The notes under the pieces: generated by a model | What the model was told of the DNA's origin: nothing | Database searches by the model: none | The model's input: the letters and a program-made list of their open reading frames with translations, nothing else | Part shown: piece by piece, positions 18,980 through 28,463 of the stretch | How positions within the stretch are numbered: the stretch's first letter is position 1 | Layout: every line of letters begins with the position of its first letter | Made by a program: the position numbers and the translations under genes | Origin: Thiosocius teredinicola | GTDB lineage: Bacteria > Pseudomonadota > Gammaproteobacteria > Chromatiales > Chromatiaceae | Direction: 5' to 3' | Length of the DNA: 64,000 nt | Assembly (NCBI RefSeq): GCF_002009425.1 | Contig: NZ_CP019936.1 | Location: 2,591,297 to 2,655,296, forward strand

Positions 18980-19705
18980 ATGGCTGAAGAACAGGTCACT
19001 CGTACTACCGGTCTGGCAAAAGGCGTCCTGAAGTCCAAACCCACCATCAAATCCATCTACGTCTACGAAGCCCCGATTCGCATCTGGCATTGGGTCAACG
19101 TCGTCGCCTTCACGGTGTTGTGCATCACCGGTTATCTGATCGGTTCGCCGCTGCCGTCCATCACCGGTGAAGCCTCCGACCATTTCCTGTTCGGTTACAT
19201 TCGTTTCGCGCACTTCGCATCCGCCTACATCTTCGCGATCGGCTTCCTCGGACGAATCTACTGGGCATTCGTCGGCAACTACCATGCGCGCGAGATGTTC
19301 TCGGTACCCATCTTCACGTCGCTGTACTGGAAGGAAATGGTCTCGATGATCAAGTGGTACACCTTCATTCGCCCGTACCCGAACCGTTACGTCGGGCACA
19401 ACCCAATCGCGCGCCTGTCGATGTTTCTCGGATTCGTGGTCATGGCGTTCTTCATGATCATCACCGGTTTCGCCATGTACGGCGAAGGCGCCCTGCCGGG
19501 CCATTTCGCCCATACGCTGTTCAGTAGCTGGGTCATTCCCCTGTTCGGTCAATCACAGGATGTGCATACCTGGCACCACCTGGGGATGTGGATCATGATC
19601 TGCTTCGTCATCCTGCACGTCTATGCAGCGATCCGCGAAGACATCATGGGGCGGCAGAGCATGCTCAGCACCATGATCAGCGGTTACCGGCTGTTCAAGG
19701 ACTGA
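18980..19705 (+). CDS. Ni/Fe-hydrogenase-type b cytochrome subunit (HyaC/HupC-like)
   Basis: 241 residues from the ATG at 18980 (AGAGGA upstream); the longer frame from 18902 has no support. The opening VYVYEAPIRIWHWVN, SPLPSITGEASDHFLFGYIR, FAHFASAYIFAIGFLGRIYW and NRYVGHNPIARLSMF are typical of the HyaC/HupC family. There are four transmembrane helices with haem-ligand His residues (WHWVN, RFAHF, WHHLGMW, ILHVYAA). In this family the subunit passes electrons from a membrane-bound uptake hydrogenase to quinone. No hydrogenase large or small subunit or maturation gene lies in the window, so this copy is an orphan or serves a distant operon. A gene for an unknown 225-residue protein follows 32 bp later, probably in the same operon. 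Confidence 0.9.
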   Translation: MAEEQVTRTTGLAKGVLKSKPTIKSIYVYEAPIRIWHWVNVVAFTVLCITGYLIGSPLPSITGEASDHFLFGYIRFAHFASAYIFAIGFLGRIYWAFVGNYHAREMFSVPIFTSLYWKEMVSMIKWYTFIRPYPNRYVGHNPIARLSMFLGFVVMAFFMIITGFAMYGEGALPGHFAHTLFSSWVIPLFGQSQDVHTWHHLGMWIMICFVILHVYAAIREDIMGRQSMLSTMISGYRLFKD

Positions 19706-19737
19706 CCGGCCTTCCGGCTCGGACATAGGACTGCATC

Positions 19738-20415
19738 ATGGCGCTCAACGCAGGCGGCGAGCTCGATGAGAAAAGTACCGCCGTTTTACGATCGGCGCTG
19801 AAGCTCCATCAGGAAGACTGGGACTGGGTCGATGCGACGCAGAATGCCGATATCTGGCTGGTCGACCCAACCGTGTGCGCCGACCCGGTGGCATCCATCG
19901 ACATTGCGGGGCCGGTCGTCATCGTTATTGCGCAACAGTTGCCGCCGACGATCCAGAGCAATGATCTATACCTGCTCGCACCGCCGCTACGCGGAGCGCG
20001 CCTGCTCAAGTTGCTCGATCAAATAACACCCGGCGTACATGCGCGTCGCAACGCCAGACAGGCCGCAGCCCAAGCGCCGGCAGAACCGGACCCTGCGCCA
20101 CCCGATGCACCGGACGACGATAACGACGTCGCCCCATGGGTTGGGCAGAACATCATGCTGACCGGCAAGACGAACCTGTCGCGCTTCCCGGTTACCGCCG
20201 AACTGACGGTATGGTTGGAGGCAATGGCCGAAGGGCCGGTATCGTACGATGCCATGGCCGAAGACTTGGAGATGGACCGCGAGCTGCTCGACAGTGTGCT
20301 GAATGCTGTCGCCGGCAACGGCAACCTGATCGACGAACACGGATTTTCCTTGCAGCCTTACAATAAAGGCGGGAGCCTGCTCGGCAAGATGCTTGGTCGA
20401 CGCAACAAGAAATAG
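19738..20415 (+). CDS. Hypothetical protein, 225 residues, downstream of the cytochrome b gene
   Basis: I do not recognise this family. Residues 1-105 look like a compact alpha/beta domain (DATQNADIWLVDPTVC, DIAGPVVIVIAQQLPPT, DLYLLAPPLRGARLLKLL), reminiscent of a degenerate receiver-like fold. A Pro/Ala/Asp-rich linker (~105-130) follows. Residues ~140-215 form a second domain with a winged-helix-like helix pattern (MAEGPVSYDAMAEDLEMDRE) and a basic C-terminus. There is no signal peptide or membrane segment. An AGGA lies 8 nt before the ATG. Operon position suggests a link with the cytochrome b, perhaps regulation or maturation; this is a guess. The gene converges on the MscS gene. Confidence 0.6.
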   Translation: MALNAGGELDEKSTAVLRSALKLHQEDWDWVDATQNADIWLVDPTVCADPVASIDIAGPVVIVIAQQLPPTIQSNDLYLLAPPLRGARLLKLLDQITPGVHARRNARQAAAQAPAEPDPAPPDAPDDDNDVAPWVGQNIMLTGKTNLSRFPVTAELTVWLEAMAEGPVSYDAMAEDLEMDRELLDSVLNAVAGNGNLIDEHGFSLQPYNKGGSLLGKMLGRRNKK

Positions 20416-20433
20416 CGGCGCGCGTGCGAAACC

Positions 20434-21522
20434 TCAGTCGTCATGTTCCGGCGGCAGCGCAATCACATCGTGCATCATCGGCGTTGCCAGACTCATTCCG
20501 CGCTCAGCTGCCGCTTTGACGATCAGTGCACGCAGCAATTGCCGGGTGCGCAGCAAATGTCTTACATCTTTGGTGTAGTAGTAGACGGTCCACTCGACCG
20601 CATAGTCACCTGCATCGGTAACCCGAACCTCCGGTTCGTACTTGAATTCGACACAGGCGCCAACTTTCTGCTTGGCACGCTCGAATGCCGCATCGAACAT
20701 CTCATTGACGGCGGCTTCATCGAAGTCGTAACCAATCTTGAAAACCAGGGCCTCACGCAGTCCCTTCGCCGAGGCGAACTTGGAGAGGTTGTGAATGGTC
20801 ATGCCCCGCAGCTTGGCGTTGCTGAACATGATGCGATGGTTGTTGACCAGGTTCAGCACTTCCGTATGGAAGATCTTCGTCTTATAGATCACGCCCAGCA
20901 CCGACTCGCCGTCGCTCACCTCGATGACGTCCCCTTCCTCGATCAGGCGACTGTTCAAGATCACCAGGCCGCTGATGATGTCCGGCGCCCAGGAACTCTG
21001 CGTCAGCGCCAACAAGACCCCGATGAAGCCGATGACACCGCCGGCTTCCAGCAGGCTGTCCAGCCCCAGGATACGCACCACCGCGATCAATGCGACAACG
21101 AACAACAACATTGAGCTGAGCAGGCTCAACACCCGGACATTGTAGGTTTCAGACCAGGTACTCTCGCCGTTGACGATGCGTTCCCGGCCGAAGCGTCGTT
21201 TGATCAGATAGTTCGCGACGTGGGCGCTCAGGTAGGCAAGAAAAGCGACCAGCACAGCGGCCAGCAGACGCGTCATCCACGAATGCGAGGCGATCGGCAG
21301 AATCAGGCTGTTGAAGATAACGACCGACAGCACCAGCAGGTTTGCCGCGCGGAACATGTGCAATTTGCCGCGAAAGCTGTCGCTGTTGTCGCTCCTGTCG
21401 CTGAGGTGTTGCAGCAGCGGCCGGGAAAACAGCATCAGCAACACGTTGGCCAGCATCAATGCCAGTTCGAGATTGGAGAAACGCGCCAAGAACGGGTGCG
21501 CTGCATCCAGAAGTTCTTCCAT
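20434..21522 (-). CDS. Mechanosensitive ion channel, MscS family
   Basis: 362 residues. Four to five hydrophobic segments lie in the first ~190 residues, ending in the pore-lining helix region (GVIGFIGVLLALTQSSWAPDIISGLVIL). The beta domain follows (EEGDVIEVSDGESVLGVIYKTKIFHTEVL, with the family's E-G-D-x-I/V pattern), then HRIMFSNAKLRGMTIHNLS and the alpha/beta C-domain. It should be an inner-membrane channel that opens under membrane tension to release solutes. The gene is monocistronic, convergent with the 225-residue protein gene and divergent from the cytochrome c gene. Confidence 0.9.
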   Translation of the reverse strand: MEELLDAAHPFLARFSNLELALMLANVLLMLFSRPLLQHLSDRSDNSDSFRGKLHMFRAANLLVLSVVIFNSLILPIASHSWMTRLLAAVLVAFLAYLSAHVANYLIKRRFGRERIVNGESTWSETYNVRVLSLLSSMLLFVVALIAVVRILGLDSLLEAGGVIGFIGVLLALTQSSWAPDIISGLVILNSRLIEEGDVIEVSDGESVLGVIYKTKIFHTEVLNLVNNHRIMFSNAKLRGMTIHNLSKFASAKGLREALVFKIGYDFDEAAVNEMFDAAFERAKQKVGACVEFKYEPEVRVTDAGDYAVEWTVYYYTKDVRHLLRTRQLLRALIVKAAAERGMSLATPMMHDVIALPPEHDD

Positions 21523-21792
21523 TAGTAATTCCTAAAGTTCCGTCGCAATTATGCCTGATGCCGAACAGATCGACAGTTTCTATAGACGTATAAAGGCCTC
21601 ATCGGATCGCAAACCCAGGCATACCTAGATCGCAGCACGCAGATAGGCCGTCGATTAGCGTGGTTGTGAGCAAGGTTTCGGTCAGAACGGGGGAACATTA
21701 AATTTGCGCGGAATCTGCGATCGAGATTGGCTAGAATCCCTTTCGACTACAAAAACCTACAATCCTTCGTGAACCTAAAGGAGATTGTCTCT

Positions 21793-22422
21793 ATGCGTCA
21801 CGTCCCTTCCTTGGCGGTATTGTTGTTCGGGCTCCCATTCGTCGTGTCTGCCGGCGAACCGCAGGCGTTTGAGTGGACCAAAGAAAAATTCGACATGGTT
21901 GCTACCGGCGACGCCGAAACCGGCAAGGTACTGGCAAAGAAGTACCGCTGCAAAAAATGCCACAACAAAGACGGTATCAGCGATGACCCGGAGATTCCAA
22001 GCATTGCCGGACAGCGCTCCACCTACATGTTCAAACAGATGCACGACTTCCGCGAAGGCATACGCGACGATTCAGACATGCTCAAAGTCGCGCGCAAGAT
22101 TTCCGACGATGAAATGATCCATATCGGCGCCTGGTACCAGAGCCTGGAACGCGCGCCCAATGTCGGCGGATCGGCGCCGCTACGCATGAAGGTGTGCGAC
22201 AGCTGTCACGACAAGGACATCGTCGAGGAAGACAACCAGATCGAAGTCGCACCGATACTGCTCGGGCAGGTACGGCAGTACCTGGAAGCCTCGATGCAGC
22301 AGTTCCGCGAAGCGAATCGCAACAATGACCTGTTCCAGCGAATGCAAAGCGAGTCGCACAAGCTGACCGACGACGAAGTCAAACAGATCGTGCGTTACTA
22401 CGGCGCGGAAGATATCGAATAA
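21793..22422 (+). CDS. Dihaem cytochrome c (c4/c553-like), periplasmic
   Basis: 209 residues from the ATG at 21793, which has AAGGAG 10 nt upstream; an upstream start at 21727 is unlikely. A cleavable signal peptide (residues 1-18, ending VVSAG) leads a mature protein with two CxxCH haem sites, CKKCH (~56-60) and CDSCH (~137-141). Distal Met ligands are available (MFKQM, MQSES). Two similar halves indicate a cytochrome c4-type tandem. It should carry electrons in the periplasm. It converges with the pair of monohaem cytochrome genes, with a strong hairpin between. The electron donor is not identifiable here. Confidence 0.88.
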   Translation: MRHVPSLAVLLFGLPFVVSAGEPQAFEWTKEKFDMVATGDAETGKVLAKKYRCKKCHNKDGISDDPEIPSIAGQRSTYMFKQMHDFREGIRDDSDMLKVARKISDDEMIHIGAWYQSLERAPNVGGSAPLRMKVCDSCHDKDIVEEDNQIEVAPILLGQVRQYLEASMQQFREANRNNDLFQRMQSESHKLTDDEVKQIVRYYGAEDIE

Positions 22423-22434
22423 TGAGCCGTAATT

Positions 22435-22469
22435 GATCGCTGGGCGATCAGTGCGATTGCCCAGCGGTC
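22435..22469. terminator. Bidirectional terminator-like hairpin between cytochrome c genes
   Basis: GATCGCTGGGC (22435-22445) pairs with GCCCAGCGGTC (22459-22469): 11 bp with one G-U pair and a 13-nt loop, placed in the 84-bp gap between convergent genes. Confidence 0.55.
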
Positions 22470-22506
22470 GATCTTCATGTGCGCACGCCGGTAGCCCGGC
22501 TGCGCC

Positions 22507-22863
22507 TTACTCCTCTGGCAACACCTCGAGTGTGTTGCCGTCCTGGCTGGCAAACCAGGCTGCCAGATCTTTCATATCCTGAACACTCAGATTGGCGACC
22601 ATTCCGCCCATCAGCATGTCTTTGCGTTTGCCGGATTTGTACTGTTTCAACGCCTGCAGCAGGTACGATTCGTATTGCCCGGCCAGTCGCGGGTTCGCCC
22701 CGATCGTGGAGTTGCCGTCAGCCCCGTGGCATCCGGCACACACCGCAGACTTTTCCTTGCCCGCCTCCGGATCACCACCGGCGATGGCAACACCACCCGC
22801 AAGACACAACGCGGCCGCGACGACGCCGGCTATTCTGTTTTTACGCATACCCTCGCTCCTCAT
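22507..22863 (-). CDS. Monohaem class I cytochrome c
   Basis: 118 residues. The signal peptide (~1-27, ending VAIAGG) is followed by a single CAGCHG haem site (~41-46) and a Met ligand in the DMLMGGMVANLS segment, the pattern of c553/c5-type cytochromes. The start codon overlaps the stop of the upstream cytochrome gene (ATGA), so the pair is translationally coupled and probably acts together. Periplasmic electron carrier; partner oxidase or dehydrogenase not visible. Confidence 0.88.
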   Translation of the reverse strand: MRSEGMRKNRIAGVVAAALCLAGGVAIAGGDPEAGKEKSAVCAGCHGADGNSTIGANPRLAGQYESYLLQALKQYKSGKRKDMLMGGMVANLSVQDMKDLAAWFASQDGNTLEVLPEE

Positions 22864-23195
22864 TTGCCGACCGACGAGAAAAATGCCGCGATGTCGGCAA
22901 TATCCTGATCACTCAACGCCAGTGCGTTGTTGTGCATCGTGCTGTGCGCACGCGATCCGCTACGGTAGGCAAGCAGCGCGGAAATGATGTAGGCCTCGTT
23001 CTGACCGCCGACTTTGGGAACGTGATAATTCGGATACGCATTGGAATATGAAGGGATCGCATGACACCCCAGGCAGGTATCCGCCTTGACCCTGCCCCGT
23101 TCGGCATCCCCTTCAACTGCCTGAGCGGACGTCGTCATAGCGACAGCCGCCAGCATCAGCGGCACGCGAAGTCCACCTATCCACCTCATCAGCAT
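22860..23195 (-). CDS. Monohaem class I cytochrome c
   Basis: 111 residues from the ATG at 23195, which lies just after GGGGGAG; a longer frame from 23228 is not supported. The signal peptide (LMLAAVAMTTSAQA) precedes CLGCH (~residue 37-41), and GGQNEAY follows. ALSDQDIADIAAFFSS is the usual C-terminal helix of class I cytochromes c. It is first gene of a two-cytochrome operon with a 4-bp overlap to the next. Together with the c4-type protein encoded opposite it forms a small cluster of periplasmic electron carriers. Confidence 0.87.
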   Translation of the reverse strand: MLMRWIGGLRVPLMLAAVAMTTSAQAVEGDAERGRVKADTCLGCHAIPSYSNAYPNYHVPKVGGQNEAYIISALLAYRSGSRAHSTMHNNALALSDQDIADIAAFFSSVGK

Positions 23196-23803
23196 ATCTC
23201 CCCCTTTGATAGTTTTTTGTGCAGCCAAAGTATACGCAGAACACTGCCCATTTGCGCCTATGTAATCCCCACCAAATTTAGTATTGCGCCGGCCACTGTC
23301 TAGCAGTTTGTAACTATATTAGACTTTACAAATCTATTTAGATCGCACGCCTTTTACGCACGACCGAAAATCAAGTTGGACGAGATGTGTACCGCCGCCG
23401 ACATCGCCCCGTCGATCGCAGCTACCCGTTCGACAGCACAAGGCCAAACTCCCCACGCTCCAGCATCCGGTCGCCCGACCTATCGATATGGCACAAATTT
23501 GGCTTCGATGCTGTCATTCGTTGTTCCCCGGGTAGCGCCCCATTGACCGCCTGTACGCCGCAACACCGTATTCATCACGGCCGCCGACACCGGCCCGCGT
23601 GATGCGCAACGCATTTCGCCCGACCGCTGTCGTCTTTAATGCACCAACACGATCCTGACGTGGCGGTCGACGCACAACTTCGAAGCACGCGCGAATCCGC
23701 AAGACTATGCTTTACCGTCATTCGCTCGACATTCGACACGGCGATGCTTGGCGCCCCCGGAAGGCAACCCGCCAGATGCCAATGATTTGCAAGGAGTCTC
23801 AAC
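23196..23803. other. Gene-free intergenic region between cytochrome c and glgB
   Basis: About 600 bp, divergent on both sides. An AT-rich island at 23265-23345 interrupts GC-rich sequence. No frame has a credible product or ribosome-binding site. Confidence 0.5.
23307..23332. promoter_or_regulatory. Candidate operator: TTTGTAA inverted repeat
   Basis: TTTGTAA (23307-23313) and TTACAAA (23326-23332) form perfect 7-bp inverted arms 12 nt apart, inside the AT-rich island and about 112 bp before the cytochrome c operon. Likely regulator unknown. Confidence 0.35.
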
Positions 23804-25978
23804 ATGCAAGCCGATCCATCGTCCGCTGACCTGCACCGTCTCATCGAGGCGCGTCACCACGACCCGTTCTCCGTGCTGGGCAAACACCCGGCCGACCAGG
23901 AGGAAGACGTCGTCCGCGCGTTCATTCCGTCGGCCAGCGACGTATCGATCGTCGAAGGCAATATCTCTCTGCAGCGCGTGCCCGGCACCGACCTGTTCGA
24001 GTGGCGCGGCAGCCATGGCACCGTACCCGACCGTTACCGCCTGCTGTGGAAGGATGACGGTCATCGCGAGCACGTCGGTCACGACCCCTACAGCTTTGCG
24101 CCGCAGGTCAGTGATTTCGACCTGCACCTGTTCGGCGAGGGCAAGCACCGACATGCCTATCGCTTTCTCGGTTCGCACCCGCACGAAATCTCGGGGGTTG
24201 CCGGCATCCTGTTCGCGGTCTGGGCGCCCAACGCCGAGCGCGTCAGCGTGGTCGGCGATTTCAACCAGTGGGACGGCCGCCGTCATCCGATGCGGGTACG
24301 CGGCGGCAGCGGCGTATGGGAGCTGTTCATACCCGACCTTGGACCGAACCAGCTCTATAAGTACGAGATCCGCAACCGGGACAGCGGCGAGATCCTGCTC
24401 AAAAGCGACCCCTATGCGCAGGCCTATGAACTTCGTCCGGACACCGCGTCGGTCGCCGTGGGTGCAGAACCCTACCCGTGGAACGACGCGCCATGGCTCG
24501 CCAAACGTGCCAACGCCGACTGGCAGCACACGCCGATGTCGATCTACGAGGTCCATCCGAGTTCCTGGCAGCGCGGTATGGAAGGCGAGTTCCTCAACTA
24601 TCGCGAACTGGCGCACCGCCTGGTCGACTACGTGATCGGCATGGGATTCACCCACATCGAGCTACTACCGATCACCGAGTACCCGTACGATCCGTCTTGG
24701 GGATACCAGGCGACCGGTTATTTCGCGCCGACCAGCCGCTACGGCAGTCCCGACGATTTTCGCTACTTCGTCGACTACTGCCACCAGCACGACATCGGCG
24801 TGATCCTCGATTGGGTGCCGGCCCATTTTCCGAAAGATGCACACGGCCTGGCACGCTTCGACGGCACTCCGCTGTACGAACACGCCGACCCCCGACTGGG
24901 TGAACACCTCGATTGGTCGACCCTGATCTACAACTATGGCCGCAACGAGGTCAGAAACTTCCTGCTGTCGAGTGCCATGTTCTGGCTGGAAGAGATGCAT
25001 ATCGACGGCCTGCGTGTCGATGCCGTCGCCTCGATGCTGTACCTGGATTACTCGCGTGACGAATGGGTGCCGAATCGCTACGGCGGCCGCGAAAACCTCG
25101 AGGCCATGGATTTTCTGCGCGAACTGAACACCATCGCACACGCCGAGCAACCGGGCGTGCTGATGGTCGCCGAAGAATCCACCTCGTGGCCGATGGTCAG
25201 CCGTCCGGTCGAGATCGGCGGCCTGGGTTTTGATATCAAGTGGAACATGGGCTGGATGAACGACACCCTGGCGTACATGGAACACGATCCGGTGCACCGC
25301 CGTTTCCACCAGGGCAACCTGACCTTCAGCATGTTGTACGCATTCACCGAGAATTTCCTGTTGCCGTTCTCGCATGACGAGGTCACGCACGGCAAACAGT
25401 CGATGCTCAACAAGATGGCCGGCGACGAATGGCAAAGGTTCGCCAACCTGCGCACGCTGTATACCTACATGTTCTGCCACCCGGGCAAGAAGCTGCTGTT
25501 CATGGGCTGCGAGTTCGCCCAGGGCATCGAGTGGAACTGCCTACAGGCGCTCGACTGGTACGTACTCGACTACCCGCAGCACCAGGGGATACAACGTCTG
25601 GTCAAAGACCTTAACGGCCTGTATCGCAGCACGCCGGCGCTCTACCAGTACGAGTTCGATTGGCGCGGGTTCGAATGGATCGACTGCCACGACGTCGACA
25701 ACTCCGTGTTGACGTTCGTGCGCCGCTCAGACGACGACTTTCTGATCGTCGTGCTCAATCTGACGCCGATACCGCGTGAGGGCTACCGGATCGGCCTGCC
25801 TGAGCCCGGCGAGTACGAAGAGATCTTCAACTCGGATGCCGCCATCTATGGTGGTTCGAATGTGGGCAACGGCGGCCGGCGCCTGGTCAGCGAAGACCTG
25901 CCCTGGATGGAGCGTGGCTGTTCGATGCAGCTGACGCTTCCGCCGCTCGCCGGCATCGTGCTGCGCCGTTGTAGCTGA
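23804..25978 (+). CDS. glgB: 1,4-alpha-glucan branching enzyme GlgB
   Basis: 724 residues, the standard length, with AAGGAG 8 nt before the ATG. An N-terminal CBM48-type domain (~110-220, [20 protein letters not shown]) leads the GH13 barrel: [45 protein letters not shown] (nucleophile Asp), [10 protein letters not shown] (acid/base Glu) and [14 protein letters not shown] (transition-state Asp). A C-terminal beta domain follows. It makes alpha-1,6 branches in glycogen. glgX starts 6 bp later, so the two form an operon; no glgA, glgC or glgP is in the window. Confidence 0.97.
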   Translation: MQADPSSADLHRLIEARHHDPFSVLGKHPADQEEDVVRAFIPSASDVSIVEGNISLQRVPGTDLFEWRGSHGTVPDRYRLLWKDDGHREHVGHDPYSFAPQVSDFDLHLFGEGKHRHAYRFLGSHPHEISGVAGILFAVWAPNAERVSVVGDFNQWDGRRHPMRVRGGSGVWELFIPDLGPNQLYKYEIRNRDSGEILLKSDPYAQAYELRPDTASVAVGAEPYPWNDAPWLAKRANADWQHTPMSIYEVHPSSWQRGMEGEFLNYRELAHRLVDYVIGMGFTHIELLPITEYPYDPSWGYQATGYFAPTSRYGSPDDFRYFVDYCHQHDIGVILDWVPAHFPKDAHGLARFDGTPLYEHADPRLGEHLDWSTLIYNYGRNEVRNFLLSSAMFWLEEMHIDGLRVDAVASMLYLDYSRDEWVPNRYGGRENLEAMDFLRELNTIAHAEQPGVLMVAEESTSWPMVSRPVEIGGLGFDIKWNMGWMNDTLAYMEHDPVHRRFHQGNLTFSMLYAFTENFLLPFSHDEVTHGKQSMLNKMAGDEWQRFANLRTLYTYMFCHPGKKLLFMGCEFAQGIEWNCLQALDWYVLDYPQHQGIQRLVKDLNGLYRSTPALYQYEFDWRGFEWIDCHDVDNSVLTFVRRSDDDFLIVVLNLTPIPREGYRIGLPEPGEYEEIFNSDAAIYGGSNVGNGGRRLVSEDLPWMERGCSMQLTLPPLAGIVLRRCS

Positions 25979-25984
25979 ACGCCG

Positions 25985-28162
25985 ATGCCCAAAGATTCAC
26001 ATACCGTCTGGCCGGGCGGTCCCTATCCGCTCGGCGCTACCTGGGACGGCGAAGGCGTCAATTTTGCGCTGTTCTCGGAGCACGCCGAAGCGGTAACCCT
26101 GTGTCTGTTCGACGATCGCGGGCGACGCGAGATCGATGCCATTCCGATGAAATGGCAGACCGACCAGGTATGGCACTGCTACCTGCCGGACGTTCGACCC
26201 GGCCAGTTATACGGCTACCGGGTAGACGGCCCCTACGACCCGGCCAACGGCCACCGCTTCAATCCCAACAAACTGTTGATCGATCCCTACGCCAAGGACA
26301 TCCATGGCAACGTTCGCTGGAACGACGCCTTGTTCGGCTACACGATCGGCCACGCCGATGGCGATCTGCATCGCGACAGCCGCAACAGTGCCCCGGGCAT
26401 ACCGAAGTCCCGGGTCGTCGATCCGACCTTCCCCTGGGGCGACGACAAGCCGCTGGGCACACCGTGGCACGAGACGATCATCTACGAACTGCACGTGAAG
26501 GGCTTCACCTACCTCAATGAAAAGGTGCCGCGCCAGTACCGCGGCACCTACGCCGGCCTGGCGACCGATCCGGTGATCGAGCACCTGCAGCAGCTCGGCG
26601 TTACCGCGGTTGAGCTGATGCCCGTGCACAGCTTCATCAACGACCGTCACCTCGCCGAGCAGGGCCTGAACAATTATTGGGGTTACAACACCATCGGTTA
26701 CTTCGCGCCGCACGGCGAATACTCGGCCTCCGGCAACATCGCGGAGTTCAAGACCATGGTCAAACGCCTGCACTCAAACGGCATCGAGGTGATCCTCGAC
26801 GTGGTCTACAACCATACCGCCGAAGGCAACCATCTCGGCCCGACACTGAGTTTCCGTGGCATCGACAACTCGGCGTACTACCGGCTGACGGCGAACGACA
26901 AGCGTTATTGCATGGACTACACGGGTTGCGGCAATACGCTGAACACGATGCACCCGCGTGTGCTGCAGTTGATCATGGACAGCCTGCGCTACTGGGTGCA
27001 GGAGATGCACGTCGACGGTTTCCGCTTCGACCTCGCCGTGTCGCTGGCGCGCGACAGCCACAACGTCAACCAGCTGTCGGCCTTTTTGAACATGGTCCAC
27101 CAGGACCCGGTGCTGTCACAGGTGAAACTGATCGCCGAACCCTGGGATCTGGGCGAAGGCGGTTTTCAGGTGGGCAACTTCCCGGTCGGCTGGACCGAGT
27201 GGAACAGCCGCTATCGCGATACCTTTCGTGCCTACTGGAAGGGTGAAGGCGGCCTGATCGGCGAACTCGGCTACCGTTTGACCGGGTCCAGCGATCTGTA
27301 CTCGTCGAACGGCCGCAAACCGTACGCCAGCATCAATTTCATCACCTGCCACGACGGTTTCACCCTGCACGATCTGACCAGTTTTAACGACAAGCACAAC
27401 CTGGCGAACGGCGAAGACAACCGCGATGGCGAGAGCAACAACCTGAGCTGGAACTGCGGCGCCGAGGGCCCGACCACCAACCTGCATATCGTAAGACGCC
27501 GCGAACAGCAGAAGCGCAACCTGTTGGCATCGCTGCTGTTGTCGCAAGGTGTGCCGATGCTCGCTGCCGGCGACGAGATGGGACGCACGCAACAGGGCAA
27601 CAACAACGCCTATTGCCAGGACAACGACATCAGCTGGGTGCACTGGGATCTGGACAAGCAAGACGAGGAACTGATCGCCTTCGTAAGACGCGTGATCCGG
27701 ATTCGCAAGAACAACCCGGTGTTCCGGCGGCGACACTTCTTCCAGGGACGGCGCATCAAAGGCGGCAACGTCAAGGATATCCTCTGGCTGAGCCCGAGCG
27801 GCGACGAGATGACCGACAAGGAGTGGTCGCATTCATACGCTCGCTCGCTGGGTCTGCTGCTGCATGGCAATGCCATCGAAGAGCAGGATTCGCGTGGCCG
27901 GCCGATCCGTGGCGACACCTTCCTGCTGATGTTGAACGCCCACCACCAGGAAATCGGCTTCTGCCTGCCCAAACAGATCGGCATAGCACGCTGGGCGGTC
28001 GAGCTCGACACCAGCTTCCCGACCGGCGACCGCGACGACGGGCGCTATTTTCACAGCGGCGAAACCTATCCCCTGAAAGCCCGATCGACCGTACTGATCC
28101 GGCTGATGCGCTCGCGCAAATCGAACGCCGCCGAGGCACCCTCTTCGACCAGCCGCCAGTGA
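25985..28162 (+). CDS. glgX: Glycogen debranching enzyme GlgX
   Basis: 725 residues. Domain order matches isoamylase-type GlgX: an N-terminal beta-sandwich (GATWDGEGVNFALFSEHAEAV), then the GH13 barrel with YELHVKGFTYLN, LMPVHSF, DVVYNHTAEGNH, VDGFRFDLAVSLARD (nucleophile Asp), KLIAEPWDLGEGGFQ (Glu) and ITCHDGFTLHDL (Asp). It hydrolyses alpha-1,6 branches of limit dextrins. It follows glgB by 6 bp without its own ribosome-binding site, so it depends on translation of glgB. Confidence 0.96.
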   Translation: MPKDSHTVWPGGPYPLGATWDGEGVNFALFSEHAEAVTLCLFDDRGRREIDAIPMKWQTDQVWHCYLPDVRPGQLYGYRVDGPYDPANGHRFNPNKLLIDPYAKDIHGNVRWNDALFGYTIGHADGDLHRDSRNSAPGIPKSRVVDPTFPWGDDKPLGTPWHETIIYELHVKGFTYLNEKVPRQYRGTYAGLATDPVIEHLQQLGVTAVELMPVHSFINDRHLAEQGLNNYWGYNTIGYFAPHGEYSASGNIAEFKTMVKRLHSNGIEVILDVVYNHTAEGNHLGPTLSFRGIDNSAYYRLTANDKRYCMDYTGCGNTLNTMHPRVLQLIMDSLRYWVQEMHVDGFRFDLAVSLARDSHNVNQLSAFLNMVHQDPVLSQVKLIAEPWDLGEGGFQVGNFPVGWTEWNSRYRDTFRAYWKGEGGLIGELGYRLTGSSDLYSSNGRKPYASINFITCHDGFTLHDLTSFNDKHNLANGEDNRDGESNNLSWNCGAEGPTTNLHIVRRREQQKRNLLASLLLSQGVPMLAAGDEMGRTQQGNNNAYCQDNDISWVHWDLDKQDEELIAFVRRVIRIRKNNPVFRRRHFFQGRRIKGGNVKDILWLSPSGDEMTDKEWSHSYARSLGLLLHGNAIEEQDSRGRPIRGDTFLLMLNAHHQEIGFCLPKQIGIARWAVELDTSFPTGDRDDGRYFHSGETYPLKARSTVLIRLMRSRKSNAAEAPSSTSRQ

Positions 28163-28463
28163 AAACCTAATCGTGACGATTGACTTACTTGATGCACCTC
28201 AACCTTAATTTATCTGATGATAAACACCGTCGATCAAGCGCCTTTCAGCGGCCCGTCCAGGCACGGTCCGTGGTCCGGCTGCCGGTCAAACGGGTCGCAG
28301 TAAGCCCGGGGCCGAGCGCTCGACACGACACACGACCCTGAAATGCACCCGAGGACGGAAGCGTGGCCAGACAGATGCCGATTTCGAGGATCCGATTGCC
28401 GGATGCCGCCGAACGCTCGCCGTTTCGAATCCGCGCCTGCCGCGTATTGAGTACCCCCACACC
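28163..28463. other. Intergenic region between glgX and icd
   Basis: 300 bp with no supported gene. It contains an FNR-like box and an overlapping AT-rich palindrome, described separately. The sequence nearer icd is GC-rich and has no clear ribosome-binding site for that gene. Confidence 0.5.
28189..28224 (+). promoter_or_regulatory. FNR/Anr-like box and AT-rich palindrome upstream of icd
   Basis: TTGATGCACCTCAA (28189-28202) matches the FNR consensus TTGAT-N4-ATCAA at 9 of 10 positions. Seven bases on, TTTATC-TGAT-GATAAA (28209-28224) is a perfect palindrome. A TTGACT at 28180-28185 could be a -35 element, with TTAATT (28205-28210) 19 bp on. The match could be chance; icd begins 240 bp away. 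Confidence 0.3.

Noticed and set aside
21704-21737. TTGCGC and TAGAAT as a promoter for the c4-type cytochrome gene
   Set aside because: Spacing is 22 bp, too long for a sigma-70 promoter.
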